Shown here: piece by piece, positions 53,382-62,112 of the stretch
Layout: each line of letters begins with the position of its first letter
How positions within the stretch are numbered: position 1 is the stretch's first letter
Assembly (NCBI GenBank): GCA_022787085.1
Contig: JALFVE010000024.1
Location: 1 to 64,000 of the forward strand
Source of the DNA: Oscillospiraceae bacterium
GTDB lineage: Bacteria; Bacillota; Clostridia; Oscillospirales; Ruminococcaceae
Direction: 5' to 3'
Length of the DNA stretch: 64,000 nucleotides
Notes under the pieces: model-generated
What the model was told of the DNA's origin: nothing
The model's database searches: none
The model's input: only the letters and a program-made list of their open reading frames with translations
Position numbers and translations under genes: made by a program

Positions 53382-53744
53382 ATGAAACTGCTCAGAGTAG
53401 AAATAATCACAAGTATGTCAAAGGTGGAGCCGCTTAAAGAGGCTCTGGGAAAATTCCACATCAGCGGAATGACCGTAAATCAGGTTCTTGGCTGTGGTGT
53501 TCAGTACGGAACGCCCGAATATGAGGTGGAGGGCAAAAGACGTGAGATAAGCCTTCTTCCCAAGGAGCTTGTAATGATGGTCGTTCCCGAAAACGAGCTT
53601 GATGCCCTTCTGGAATTTGTAAAGAAGGAGCTTTACACAGGACATATCGGTGACGGCAAGATATTCGTATCGGAGATTACCAATGCCATCCGTGTCCGTA
53701 CAGGCGAGGAAGGCATTGAAGCGGTAGTTGAAGGAGAATTATAA
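53382..53744 (+). CDS. P-II family nitrogen regulatory protein
   Basis: 120 residues, GlnB/GlnK fold. GMTVNQVLGCGVQYG and TGHIGDGKIFV give the ATP and 2-oxoglutarate binding surfaces (Q41 corresponds to Q39 of GlnB). The T-loop (about 42-59) has arginines and no tyrosine at the uridylylation place. It lies inside the catabolic operon between the dehydrogenase and the permease, not next to an Amt gene, so it likely controls one of those. The ATG at 53382 follows AGGAG by eight bases. Confidence 0.92.
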   Translation: MKLLRVEIITSMSKVEPLKEALGKFHISGMTVNQVLGCGVQYGTPEYEVEGKRREISLLPKELVMMVVPENELDALLEFVKKELYTGHIGDGKIFVSEITNAIRVRTGEEGIEAVVEGEL

Positions 53745-53769
53745 TAATCCATGTAAAGGCGGAGTATTT

Positions 53770-55182
53770 ATGGATAAGAAATTAGGACTTGCCAGTGCTG
53801 TTGCAACGGGCGTGGGACTTATAATCGCCACCAGCTGTCTTCTGTCTATCGGACAGGGAGCGGCAGCGCTGGGTAACACCTTTATAATCACCATGATCGT
53901 AGCCTGTCTCTTCAATATCCTGACAGCGCTTTCGATATGTGAGCTTAATGCCCTCATGCCAAATCTGTCGGGCGGCATGGCGCAGTACACCCTTGCAAGC
54001 TTCGGACCCTTTGTCTCGATAGTCGTTAATGTAGGCGGATATCTGACCTGCCAGACTATAATGGGAAGCTCCGAGGTAGCCATGTTCGGAAATACCATGA
54101 GCAGCGTGTTTGAAAGCGTGCCCATTTCGGGAACGGTTTATTCCATACTGCTGATAGTGATACTTGCAATACTGAATCTGTTCGGCGTTGATATGTTTGC
54201 AAAGATACAGAATGTAGTCGCATACGGACTGATAGGCTCCCTGACCATAATGGGAATTATGGGAACCTTTAAAATAGGCACAGGCGAACCGGTTGAGCAG
54301 CCTGCTGTGCTTTCAAGCTCACCTGCGGATATGTTTTCGCTTTTGGGACTTGCATTTTTCCTGTTCATCGGAGCGGAATTTGTAGTTCCCATCTCCACAC
54401 AGGTCAGAAATGCCAGAAGAAATGTTCCTCTGGGAATGGTAATAAGCCTGCTTGCGATCCTCGTGATGCAGATATTCGTGACCATAGGCTTTTCCCATTA
54501 CACACCATGGGAGGAGCTTGGCAGCAGCACCGTACCTCACATTCTTTACGGCACAATGCTCTGCGGAAAGCTTGGAACCGTCTGGATGACCATAGTATCG
54601 CTCCTTGCGGTAATATCCACAGTTAACACAGCCATGTTCTCCATTTCGCAGATATGCTGCGGCATGGCAAAGATCGACCTGCTGCCCTCGGTATTTCTGA
54701 AGAAAAACAAGAGAGGTACGCCATATGTGGGACTTCTCCTCGTTGCGGCGGCAATGATAATCATAAATGCAACGGGACTTTCCACCAGCGATCAGCTAAC
54801 CTTCCTTATTCTTACAGGCTGTACCTTCTGGATATTCTCCTACATCATTCTCCATCTTGATGTAATGATAATGAGAAAGCGTATGCCGAAGGCACCGAGA
54901 ACCTTCAAGCTTCCCTTAGGTCCTGTAATACCCATCATCGGAGTAATCGGAAATGCCTTTATGATCTGGAACATCGACCCGAATCCCGATGTGAAAAAGC
55001 AGATATACACTATTTTTGTAATAGTCTTTGCACTGCTTTCCGTCTATGCAGCCGTATGGACAAAGACAAAGATCAAAAGACCCCTTTTCAAGCCCTATCC
55101 CGTCAAGGAGGTAATGGCAATGGAAAACGATCTTTATCAGGCTGCCCATAAAAGGGCAGCAGAAACAGCTGAGATAAAATAA
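53770..55182 (+). CDS. APC-family amino acid permease
   Basis: 470 residues with twelve hydrophobic helices. GLIIATSCLLSIGQGAA in the first helix and the later FLFIGAEFVVPISTQVRNARRN segment are typical of the amino acid-polyamine-organocation superfamily. It should import the substrate of the operon's dehydrogenase. The ATG at 53770 is chosen over a longer frame from 53728, which overlaps the P-II gene. Confidence 0.9.
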   Translation: MDKKLGLASAVATGVGLIIATSCLLSIGQGAAALGNTFIITMIVACLFNILTALSICELNALMPNLSGGMAQYTLASFGPFVSIVVNVGGYLTCQTIMGSSEVAMFGNTMSSVFESVPISGTVYSILLIVILAILNLFGVDMFAKIQNVVAYGLIGSLTIMGIMGTFKIGTGEPVEQPAVLSSSPADMFSLLGLAFFLFIGAEFVVPISTQVRNARRNVPLGMVISLLAILVMQIFVTIGFSHYTPWEELGSSTVPHILYGTMLCGKLGTVWMTIVSLLAVISTVNTAMFSISQICCGMAKIDLLPSVFLKKNKRGTPYVGLLLVAAAMIIINATGLSTSDQLTFLILTGCTFWIFSYIILHLDVMIMRKRMPKAPRTFKLPLGPVIPIIGVIGNAFMIWNIDPNPDVKKQIYTIFVIVFALLSVYAAVWTKTKIKRPLFKPYPVKEVMAMENDLYQAAHKRAAETAEIK

Positions 55183-55189
55183 ATGCAAA

Positions 55190-55232
55190 CACCGCTGCGG
55201 TCAGAATGTGATTGGCAGCGGTGAAATTTTTT
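55190..55232 (+). terminator. Terminator of the dehydrogenase operon
   Basis: CACCGCTGC pairs perfectly with GCAGCGGTG, then AAATTTTTT. Confidence 0.85.
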
Positions 55233-55233
55233 C

Positions 55234-55262
55234 TGGAAATATTCGGAATAATGTGCTATAAT
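55234..55262 (+). promoter_or_regulatory. Promoter of the AraC regulator
   Basis: TGGAAA (55234-55239), 17-base spacer, and TATAAT (55257-55262) with an extended TG. Confidence 0.65.
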
Positions 55263-55287
55263 TATCATATGGGAAGGGAGGACGCTT

Positions 55288-56109
55288 ATGGAGGAGCTAA
55301 CATATTTCAATACCATACAGCCATTTTTTGTCACAGCCTCGGAAAGCTGCGAAAAGGAGATAGTGGACAAGTACGGCATAGTCTGCTTTTTCAGATTCAT
55401 CTCAAAATGCACCGAGGCAACGGCAGTGCCCGACGGCAGCGTTGACATGATATTCAGATATTCCGAAAAGCCCTATGCATATGTCAGCGGAACGGTAATG
55501 AGGGCAGCAAAAGTGTATTTTGAAAAGGATACGGAATATTTCTGTGTAAGATTTTTGCCGGGCTTCAATCCCATTCTGGGGGAGAATGCAATGTCAAGGC
55601 TCATAGAAAATCAGATACCCTTCAGGGAGCTGATAAGCGATGAAAAAATGCTTGCAAATATTTTCGCAGCACACACTCTCAAAGAGCAGTCGGAAGCGTT
55701 CATGCGGTCATATATGTCCATATTCCGCAGGATCCGCCCCATGGATAAAAGCAATCTTATCGTAAGGCACTCCATGAATATCATTTTCGGTGCAAAAGGA
55801 AATGTTTCTGTGCAGGCTCTTGCAGATGATACGGGCTATTCTGCAAGATATCTGAATCAGTGCTTCAGAAGCGAGATCGCCATGAGCCCCAAGCAGTTTG
55901 CAAAAATAATCAGATTTCAGTCGGTGCTCAATATGATACATTCGGAAAAAAAGAGCCTGACCGATATCGCCGCCGCTCTGGGGTATTTCGATCAGGCACA
56001 TTTTATCAAGGATTTTAAGGAATGTACAGGCTTTACGCCGAAAAAATATCAGCAGTTTCTGAAAAGAGAGGGCTATTTTTCAAAAATCACCGAGTATTAT
56101 TCCGAGTAG
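55288..56109 (+). CDS. AraC-family transcriptional regulator
   Basis: 273 residues. The N-terminal part resembles the cupin-like domain of the group with a VPDGSVDMIFRY strand; the C-terminal hundred residues hold the double helix-turn-helix (VQALADDTGYSARYLNQCF, IAAALGYFDQAHFIKDFKE). It directly follows the dehydrogenase operon and is a good candidate for its activator, which would fit the operon's weak -35. GGGAGG precedes the ATG. Confidence 0.88.
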   Translation: MEELTYFNTIQPFFVTASESCEKEIVDKYGIVCFFRFISKCTEATAVPDGSVDMIFRYSEKPYAYVSGTVMRAAKVYFEKDTEYFCVRFLPGFNPILGENAMSRLIENQIPFRELISDEKMLANIFAAHTLKEQSEAFMRSYMSIFRRIRPMDKSNLIVRHSMNIIFGAKGNVSVQALADDTGYSARYLNQCFRSEIAMSPKQFAKIIRFQSVLNMIHSEKKSLTDIAAALGYFDQAHFIKDFKECTGFTPKKYQQFLKREGYFSKITEYYSE

Positions 56110-56118
56110 TACGGCTCA

Positions 56119-57525
56119 TCAGATAACTGTGAGAATACCGAGAGATTTGAGCAGAAGAATTACCAGCATAACGGGAGCGATATATTTTATCATAACGATA
56201 TAAAGTCTGCGGCGGCTGAATCTGCAGCCTGTTTTTTCCGCTTCATCAATAATGAGCTGAGGCTTGACGATCCAGCCGATGAGAATACAGGTACCGATAG
56301 CCACCAGAGGCATAAGGCAGTTGTTGCTGATGTAGTCCATGATGTCAAGTACCTGCGCATGAGCGCCGTTGGGGAGAACTATATCGAAATACATAAGATT
56401 ATAGCCGAGACAAACGATAATTCCCGCTGCAAGAGCTATAGCCGTTTCAATTATCGACGCTTTGGTCCTGCTCATGCCGAACTGATCCATAAAGCAGGAT
56501 ACGATCGCCTCCATTACCGATACAGCGCTGGTGAGTGCCGCAAAAAGCACCATGGCGAAGAAGAGACAGCCGATTCCGTTTCCGATGCTGCCCATTGCGG
56601 AAAATACCTTGGGAAGAGATATGAACATAAGGCTGGGACCCGATGCCTCCATGCCCTCGCTGCCCATAAAGGTAAATACCGAGGGGATTATCATAACGCC
56701 CGCAAGAAATGCCACCACAGTGTCGAATATCTCGATCTGGTTGATAGACTTTACAAGATTAGCGTCATCGCTGACATAGGAGCCGTAGGTTATCATAATG
56801 CCCATAGCAACGCTCAGGCTGAAAAAAAGCTGACCCATGGCGTCAAGGAGGACGGTAAAGAATTTCTTCACGGTCATTCCCTCAAAATCGGGTATCAGGT
56901 AGACCTTGAGACCGTCAATTCCTGTTCGTGTAACGCCCTCGGCATCTGTGAAGCTGATGGTCAGCGAAAAAATCGAGATCGCAACCACAAGTATAAGCAG
57001 CAGAGGCATTATAAGCTTTGAGGATGATTCAATGCCCTTGTTTACGCCCCTGAAAACTATAAATGCCACCAGAAGCAGGAAAATGACCATAAGTACGATG
57101 GGCTGAGCTGTCTCACCGATATATCCCGTGAAATACCCGTCTGCCGCCGCTTCTGTGCCGCCTCCCGTCAGAAAGACAAGGAAATATTTCAGCACCCAGC
57201 CGCCGATTGCACAGTAATAGGGGAGAATGATCACGGGAACCAGACAGGACAGCACGCCCAGTCCCTTCCAGCCATTTTTGATCTGTCCGTAAGCGGTGAG
57301 AGGGCTTTGCTTTGTTTTTCTGCCGATGGCGATCTCGGTGGTCAGCAGCGTAAAGCCGAAGGTGAGGGCAAGGACTATGTATATCACCAGAAACAGTCCT
57401 CCGCCGTCCTTTGCGGCAAGATAGGGGAATCTCCAGATATTGCCGAGTCCCACAGCACTTCCAGCCGCAGCGAGCACAAATCCTATGGAACCTGTAAATG
57501 AATTTCGTCCGCTTGATTTTTCCAT
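56119..57525 (-). CDS. NSS-family sodium-dependent transporter
   Basis: 468 residues of the neurotransmitter:sodium symporter family (LeuT/TnaT type). Helix 1 reads FVLAAAGSAVGLGNIWRFPYL, with the unwound sodium and substrate-binding region. About eleven to twelve helices follow. It imports an amino acid with sodium. It converges on the AraC gene with a nine-base gap, and has its own promoter. Confidence 0.93.
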   Translation of the reverse strand: MEKSSGRNSFTGSIGFVLAAAGSAVGLGNIWRFPYLAAKDGGGLFLVIYIVLALTFGFTLLTTEIAIGRKTKQSPLTAYGQIKNGWKGLGVLSCLVPVIILPYYCAIGGWVLKYFLVFLTGGGTEAAADGYFTGYIGETAQPIVLMVIFLLLVAFIVFRGVNKGIESSSKLIMPLLLILVVAISIFSLTISFTDAEGVTRTGIDGLKVYLIPDFEGMTVKKFFTVLLDAMGQLFFSLSVAMGIMITYGSYVSDDANLVKSINQIEIFDTVVAFLAGVMIIPSVFTFMGSEGMEASGPSLMFISLPKVFSAMGSIGNGIGCLFFAMVLFAALTSAVSVMEAIVSCFMDQFGMSRTKASIIETAIALAAGIIVCLGYNLMYFDIVLPNGAHAQVLDIMDYISNNCLMPLVAIGTCILIGWIVKPQLIIDEAEKTGCRFSRRRLYIVMIKYIAPVMLVILLLKSLGILTVI

Positions 57526-57563
57526 GATTACTCCTCCGAAGAAAAAAAATCACTCACTAAATA

Positions 57564-57592
57564 ATTATAACATATTACATATTTTAATTCAA
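57564..57592 (-). promoter_or_regulatory. Sigma-A promoter of the NSS transporter
   Basis: On the minus strand TTGAAT (57587-57592), 17-base spacer, TATAAT (57564-57569). The bases from 57526 to 57930 hold this promoter, the hairpin at 57717 and the promoter and leader of rfbF; no gene is seen. Confidence 0.75.
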
Positions 57593-57716
57593 TATATTCA
57601 ATATTTTTTTACTTAAATATTATTATTTGGCTGTATTTGCCCGAGCGTTATGAGCCTCTCTGCGGACTGGATATGTTTTTTCGGGTACGATTCAATTGCG
57701 GCTGTGAAAAAATTTC

Positions 57717-57744
57717 AGCGCCCTGTTTTTGCAGGACGCTTTTG
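57717..57744. terminator. Terminator-like hairpin in the intergenic region
   Basis: AGCG-C-CCTG pairs with CAGG-A-CGCT around TTTTTG, with T and A tails on either side. It does not follow a visible gene, so it may be a relic or insulate the two divergent promoters. Confidence 0.45.
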
Positions 57745-57775
57745 TTGATTATGTGAATTATTATATAAAAAACTA

Positions 57776-57804
57776 TTGACTTGCTTTAAATTTTGTGATA
57801 AAAT
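57776..57804 (+). promoter_or_regulatory. Promoter of the CDP-sugar operon
   Basis: TTGACT (57776-57781), 17-base spacer, TAAAAT (57799-57804) with extended TG. A roughly 115-base leader follows with a CTGCC-AAAA-GGCAG hairpin (about 57847-57860) enclosed by GGGGA/TCCCC. Confidence 0.75.
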
Positions 57805-57930
57805 GTATAAGATAAGATAATTTCCCCGGGGATAAATATTTTCGCTGCCAAAAGGCAGTGAGCTTATATATCTCCCCGAAAAATGTTCACTGCAAATTTT
57901 CCCGATCACTGAAAAAGGAGATTTATAAAT

Positions 57931-58704
57931 ATGAAGGTCGTGATCCTTGCGGGTGGCTTCGGAACCCGAATATCCGAAGAAAGCCATATGCGTCCCAAGC
58001 CCATGATCGAGATCGGCGGTATGCCCATTTTATGGCATATCATGAAGGAATATTCATATTACGGCTACAACGATTTTATTATCTGCGCAGGCTATCGTCA
58101 GCACATGATAAAGGAGTATTTTGCGGACTATTACCTTCACAGAAGCGATATCACATTCGATTTCAGCGAAAATAACAAGATGATAGTTCATAACAATGTT
58201 GCTGAACCCTGGAAGGTCACAATTGTTGATACGGGACTTAACACCATGACGGGCGGAAGAATCAGGAGAGTGAAGGACTATATCGGAAATGAGACCTTCA
58301 TGCTCACCTACGGCGACGGCGTCTGCGATGTGAATATCAGAGAGCTGGAGGCGTTTCACCGAAGCCACGGAAAAACAGGCACTATCACTGCCATAAATGT
58401 TGACCAGAGATTCGGCGTTATCGACATTGACGACAAGGGAACGGTCAGCGCCTTCCGTGAGAAGGACAATTCCGATATAAGCGTGATAAACGGCGGATAT
58501 ATGGTTTTTGAGCCTGAGATATTCGAGCTGCTTGAGGGGGATGAAACGGTTTTCGAGAAAAAGCCCCTGTCCACACTGTCATCGGAGGGCAGGCTGATGG
58601 CATATCGTCACAGCGGCTTCTGGCAGTGCATGGATACCCAGCGTGACCGTATGCTGCTTGAAGAGCTATGGCAAAGCGGCAAGGCGCCTTGGAGGAAATG
58701 GTGA
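57931..58704 (+). CDS. rfbF: Glucose-1-phosphate cytidylyltransferase
   Basis: 257 residues. VVILAGGFGTRISEESHMRPKPMIEIGG opens the protein with the nucleotide-binding signature (GGFGTR and a lysine in RPKP). YGDGVCDV supplies the metal-binding acid. It makes CDP-glucose from CTP and glucose-1-phosphate, the first committed step to CDP-3,6-dideoxyhexoses. AAAGGAG precedes the ATG. TGATG overlap with rfbG. Confidence 0.93.
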   Translation: MKVVILAGGFGTRISEESHMRPKPMIEIGGMPILWHIMKEYSYYGYNDFIICAGYRQHMIKEYFADYYLHRSDITFDFSENNKMIVHNNVAEPWKVTIVDTGLNTMTGGRIRRVKDYIGNETFMLTYGDGVCDVNIRELEAFHRSHGKTGTITAINVDQRFGVIDIDDKGTVSAFREKDNSDISVINGGYMVFEPEIFELLEGDETVFEKKPLSTLSSEGRLMAYRHSGFWQCMDTQRDRMLLEELWQSGKAPWRKW

Positions 58705-59762
58705 TGAAGCTGGATCTTTTCAAGGGAAAAAAAGTATTTGTAACAGGTCACACAGGCTTCAAAGGCTCATGGCTGTGCAGGATGCTCATAATGGCAGGGG
58801 CAGAGGTCACAGGCTATGCTTTGAAGCCTTATGATGGACCGAATCTGTTTTCGATAGCGGGCATTGAAAATGATATGCGCTCTGTTATCGGAGATGTGCG
58901 TGACCTTGATTCCATGAGAGCCGCATTTGAGGAGGCAGGACCCGAAATAGTTCTCCACCTTGCGGCTCAGCCCATTGTCAGGGAGGGGTACAGGTCTCCC
59001 GCATATACATACGAGACAAACGTTATGGGAACGGTGAATATTCTTGAATGTGTCCGCCTTTCCGACAGTGTAAGGTCCTTTGTGAATATCACCACCGACA
59101 AGGTTTACAAAAACAACGAATGGGAATGGGGCTATCGTGAGACTGATACGCTGGGCGGCTTTGACCCATATTCCAATTCAAAAAGCTGTTCGGAGCTGGT
59201 AACAGCCTCCTACATTGATTCATTCCTTTCAAAAAAGGGCACGGCGGTATCGGTTTGCCGTGCGGGAAATGTTATCGGCGGGGGAGATTTTGCGGCTGAC
59301 AGGATAATTCCCGACTGCGTAAGGGCTATGGAGGCTCACAGAGAGATCATTATCAGAAATCCCTATTCGGTAAGACCATATCAGCACGTTCTTGAGCCTG
59401 TGACAGCCTATCTGACTCTGGCGGCGGCTCAGTATGATGACCCTTCCCTTGCGGGCAGCTATAATATAGGTCCCGATGAGCCTGACTGCATTACAACGGC
59501 AGAGCTTGCGGAGCTTTTCTGCAAATTCTGGGGCGGCGGTGCAAGGGTGAAATACGTTCCCGAGGAAAATGCTGTGCATGAGGCTTCCTTCTTAAAGCTT
59601 GACTGCTCGAAAATCAAGAAGGCTCTGAGCTGGAATCCAAGATGGCATATAGGCGAGGCTGTTGAAAAAACCGTTGAATGGAGCAAGGCATACCTTGAGG
59701 GACGGGACGCTGCCGCTGAAATGGACAAGCACATTACGGAATATTTAGGAGAAGTGAAATAA
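58704..59762 (+). CDS. rfbG: CDP-glucose 4,6-dehydratase
   Basis: 352 residues, extended SDR. The NAD-binding motif is VTGHTGFKGSWL; the catalytic tyrosine lies in YSNSKSCSE (YxxxK), and the active-site threonine in the NITTDKVY segment. It forms CDP-4-keto-6-deoxyglucose. The ATG at 58704 shares TGATG with the rfbF stop and has GGAGG eight bases upstream. Confidence 0.93.
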   Translation: MKLDLFKGKKVFVTGHTGFKGSWLCRMLIMAGAEVTGYALKPYDGPNLFSIAGIENDMRSVIGDVRDLDSMRAAFEEAGPEIVLHLAAQPIVREGYRSPAYTYETNVMGTVNILECVRLSDSVRSFVNITTDKVYKNNEWEWGYRETDTLGGFDPYSNSKSCSELVTASYIDSFLSKKGTAVSVCRAGNVIGGGDFAADRIIPDCVRAMEAHREIIIRNPYSVRPYQHVLEPVTAYLTLAAAQYDDPSLAGSYNIGPDEPDCITTAELAELFCKFWGGGARVKYVPEENAVHEASFLKLDCSKIKKALSWNPRWHIGEAVEKTVEWSKAYLEGRDAAAEMDKHITEYLGEVK

Positions 59763-61102
59763 TGTTTAAGGATATGACCGAAGAACAGGCAAGAAAGCAG
59801 ATTCTTGAAATGGTTGATGCCTACTGCAAAAAATATCATATGCAGTCTAATGAATTTGCCGAGGGCGACAGGATACCCTATGCAAAGCGTGTCTATGATT
59901 CCAAAGAGATGGTTAATCTTGTGGACAGCTCGCTGGAATTCTGGCTTACCTCGGGGCGTTATACCGATGAATTTGAAAATAAATTTGCTGAGTTTCTTGG
60001 AGTGAAGCACTGCCTGCTTGTTAATTCAGGCTCTTCCGCAAATCTTGCGGCGTTTATGGCGCTGACATCCCCTCTGCTGGGCGAAAGAGCCATTCGCAGG
60101 GGTGATGAGGTCATCACTGTGGCAGCGGGCTTTCCCACAACGGTAACGCCGATTATTCAGTTCGGAGCGGTGCCTGTTTTTGTGGATGTGACCATCCCTC
60201 AGTATAATATTGATACCGATATGCTGGAAAAAGCGCTTTCTCCCAAGACAAAGGCTGTAATGCTCGCTCATACCCTGGGAAATCCCTTTAATATCAAGGC
60301 TGTGAAGGATTTTTGCAGCAGGCATGGGCTATGGCTCGTTGAGGATAACTGCGATGCGCTGGGCTCGGAATACACCCTTGACGGCGTAACCGGATTCACA
60401 GGCACCTTCGGTGATATAGGCACCTCAAGCTTCTATCCTCCCCATCATATTACCATGGGCGAGGGAGGCGCTGTTTACACAGATAACGACCTTCTCGCAA
60501 AAATTCTCAGGTCCGTCCGTGACTGGGGACGTGACTGCGTATGCAGATCGGGCTGCGACAATATGTGCGGTCATCGTTTTGACAGGCAGTACGGCGAGCT
60601 GCCCTTGGGCTATGACCACAAGTATGTTTATTCCCACTTCGGCTATAATCTTAAGGCAACGGATATGCAGGCTGCTGTGGGCTGCGCTCAGATCGATAAA
60701 TTCCCCGAGTTTGCAAAACGCCGCAGAGAGAATTTCAGCGCTTTAAGAGCTGCGCTTGAATGTGCGGAGGACAAGCTCATTCTGCCGACACCCTGCGATA
60801 ATTCCGACCCCTGCTGGTTCGGCTTCCTTGTAACCTGCAAAAACGGTACCGACAGAAACAAGGTCGTTCAATATATCGAACAGAAGGGTATTCAGACAAG
60901 AATGCTTTTTGCGGGCAATCTGACAAGACACCCATGCTTTGATGAAATGAGGAAAAGCGGCAGCGGCTTCCGCATTGCGGGAGAGCTTAAAAACACCGAC
61001 CGCATCATGAACGATTCCTTCTGGATGGGCGTTTATCCGGGAATTACGGACGATATGATACGCTATATTGCAAAGACTGTTATTGAGGCTGTCAACAACT
61101 GA
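59762..61102 (+). CDS. rfbH: CDP-4-keto-6-deoxyglucose-3-dehydrase (E1)
   Basis: 446 residues of the PLP/PMP aminotransferase-like E1 family. In SSFYPPHHITMGEGG histidines (about 228-229) replace the usual PLP lysine, which is the hallmark of E1. A cysteine cluster RDCVCRSGCDNMCG (about 255-270) fits the [2Fe-2S] site. It removes the C-3 hydroxyl with electrons from an E3 reductase; no ddhD-like E3 gene is seen in this window. The start overlaps rfbG by one base. Confidence 0.93.
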   Translation: MFKDMTEEQARKQILEMVDAYCKKYHMQSNEFAEGDRIPYAKRVYDSKEMVNLVDSSLEFWLTSGRYTDEFENKFAEFLGVKHCLLVNSGSSANLAAFMALTSPLLGERAIRRGDEVITVAAGFPTTVTPIIQFGAVPVFVDVTIPQYNIDTDMLEKALSPKTKAVMLAHTLGNPFNIKAVKDFCSRHGLWLVEDNCDALGSEYTLDGVTGFTGTFGDIGTSSFYPPHHITMGEGGAVYTDNDLLAKILRSVRDWGRDCVCRSGCDNMCGHRFDRQYGELPLGYDHKYVYSHFGYNLKATDMQAAVGCAQIDKFPEFAKRRRENFSALRAALECAEDKLILPTPCDNSDPCWFGFLVTCKNGTDRNKVVQYIEQKGIQTRMLFAGNLTRHPCFDEMRKSGSGFRIAGELKNTDRIMNDSFWMGVYPGITDDMIRYIAKTVIEAVNN

Positions 61103-61119
61103 TTTGGGAGGACTGTCCT

Positions 61120-62112
61120 GTGAAAAAAATTTCTGTAATGATACCGTGCTATAATGAGGAGGAAAATGTTATCCCCATGAGCGAAGCGGTGGTCGAGCAG
61201 CTTGAAAAATATCTCCCCGGGTATGATTACGAGATACTGTTCATTGACAATGACTCAAAGGATTCCACCCGAGAAAAGCTTATCTCCATCTGCGAGGCTA
61301 ACAAGAAGATAAAAGCCATTTTTAACGTTAAGAATTTCGGGCAGTTCAATTCCCCCTATTACGGAATGTGCCAGACCACAGGCGACTGCGTTATATCCAT
61401 GTGCTGCGATTTTCAGGATCCCGTTGACCTTATCCCGAAGCTTGTTCATGAATGGGAGAACGGCTATAAGATCGTCACTGCTATAAAGACCTCAAGCAAG
61501 GAAAATCCCTTTGTCAGATTCCTGCGCACCTGCTATTACAAGGCTATAAAAAAAATGTCCGATGTGGAGCAGATCGAGCATTTTACGGGAACGGGGCTTT
61601 ATGACAGGGACTTTATTGATATTCTCAGAAACCTTGACGACCCCACGCCCTTTTTGCGGGGCATCGTTGCGGAGCTTGGCTATAAAAGAAAGGAAGTGGA
61701 ATACGAGCAGCAGAAGCGCCGTGCGGGTAAAACCAGTAATAACTGGTACAGGCTTTATGACGCTGCAATGCTCAGCTTCACCTCCTACACAAAGATCGGT
61801 ATGCGCCTTGCAACGATAATGGGATTTTTTGTGTCAATGGCAAGTATACTTATTGCGCTGATTTATCTTATAATCAAGCTTACTCATTGGGACAGCTTTC
61901 CAACAGGAAATGCGCCCATTCTCATAGGCGTGTTTATTCTGGGAGGTATCCAGCTGCTTTTTATCGGACTGCTGGGCGAATACATTATGAGCATTAACGC
62001 AAGAGTCATGAAAAGACCTCTTGTAATTGAGGAAAGAAGGATAAATTTCGATACCCCCGAAGAAGCAGAAAACAAAAAGGATGATTATAGTGATAACCAC
62101 TCTCGAGCTTGA
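61120..62112 (+). CDS. GT2 glycosyltransferase, polyprenyl-phosphate type
   Basis: 330 residues. SVMIPCYNEEENV, FIDNDSKDST and CDFQDPVDLIP (DxD-like) form the GT-A domain. Two C-terminal hydrophobic helices (about 230-255 and 265-290) resemble GtrB/DPM1 proteins, which move a sugar onto polyprenyl phosphate for use outside the membrane. GGGAGG precedes the GTG start at 61120. Confidence 0.88.
   Translation: MKKISVMIPCYNEEENVIPMSEAVVEQLEKYLPGYDYEILFIDNDSKDSTREKLISICEANKKIKAIFNVKNFGQFNSPYYGMCQTTGDCVISMCCDFQDPVDLIPKLVHEWENGYKIVTAIKTSSKENPFVRFLRTCYYKAIKKMSDVEQIEHFTGTGLYDRDFIDILRNLDDPTPFLRGIVAELGYKRKEVEYEQQKRRAGKTSNNWYRLYDAAMLSFTSYTKIGMRLATIMGFFVSMASILIALIYLIIKLTHWDSFPTGNAPILIGVFILGGIQLLFIGLLGEYIMSINARVMKRPLVIEERRINFDTPEEAENKKDDYSDNHSRA

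Noticed and set aside
56359-57021. 220-codon plus-strand frame opposite the NSS transporter
   Set aside because: Antisense to a well-matched symporter gene, low-complexity composition, no start signal.
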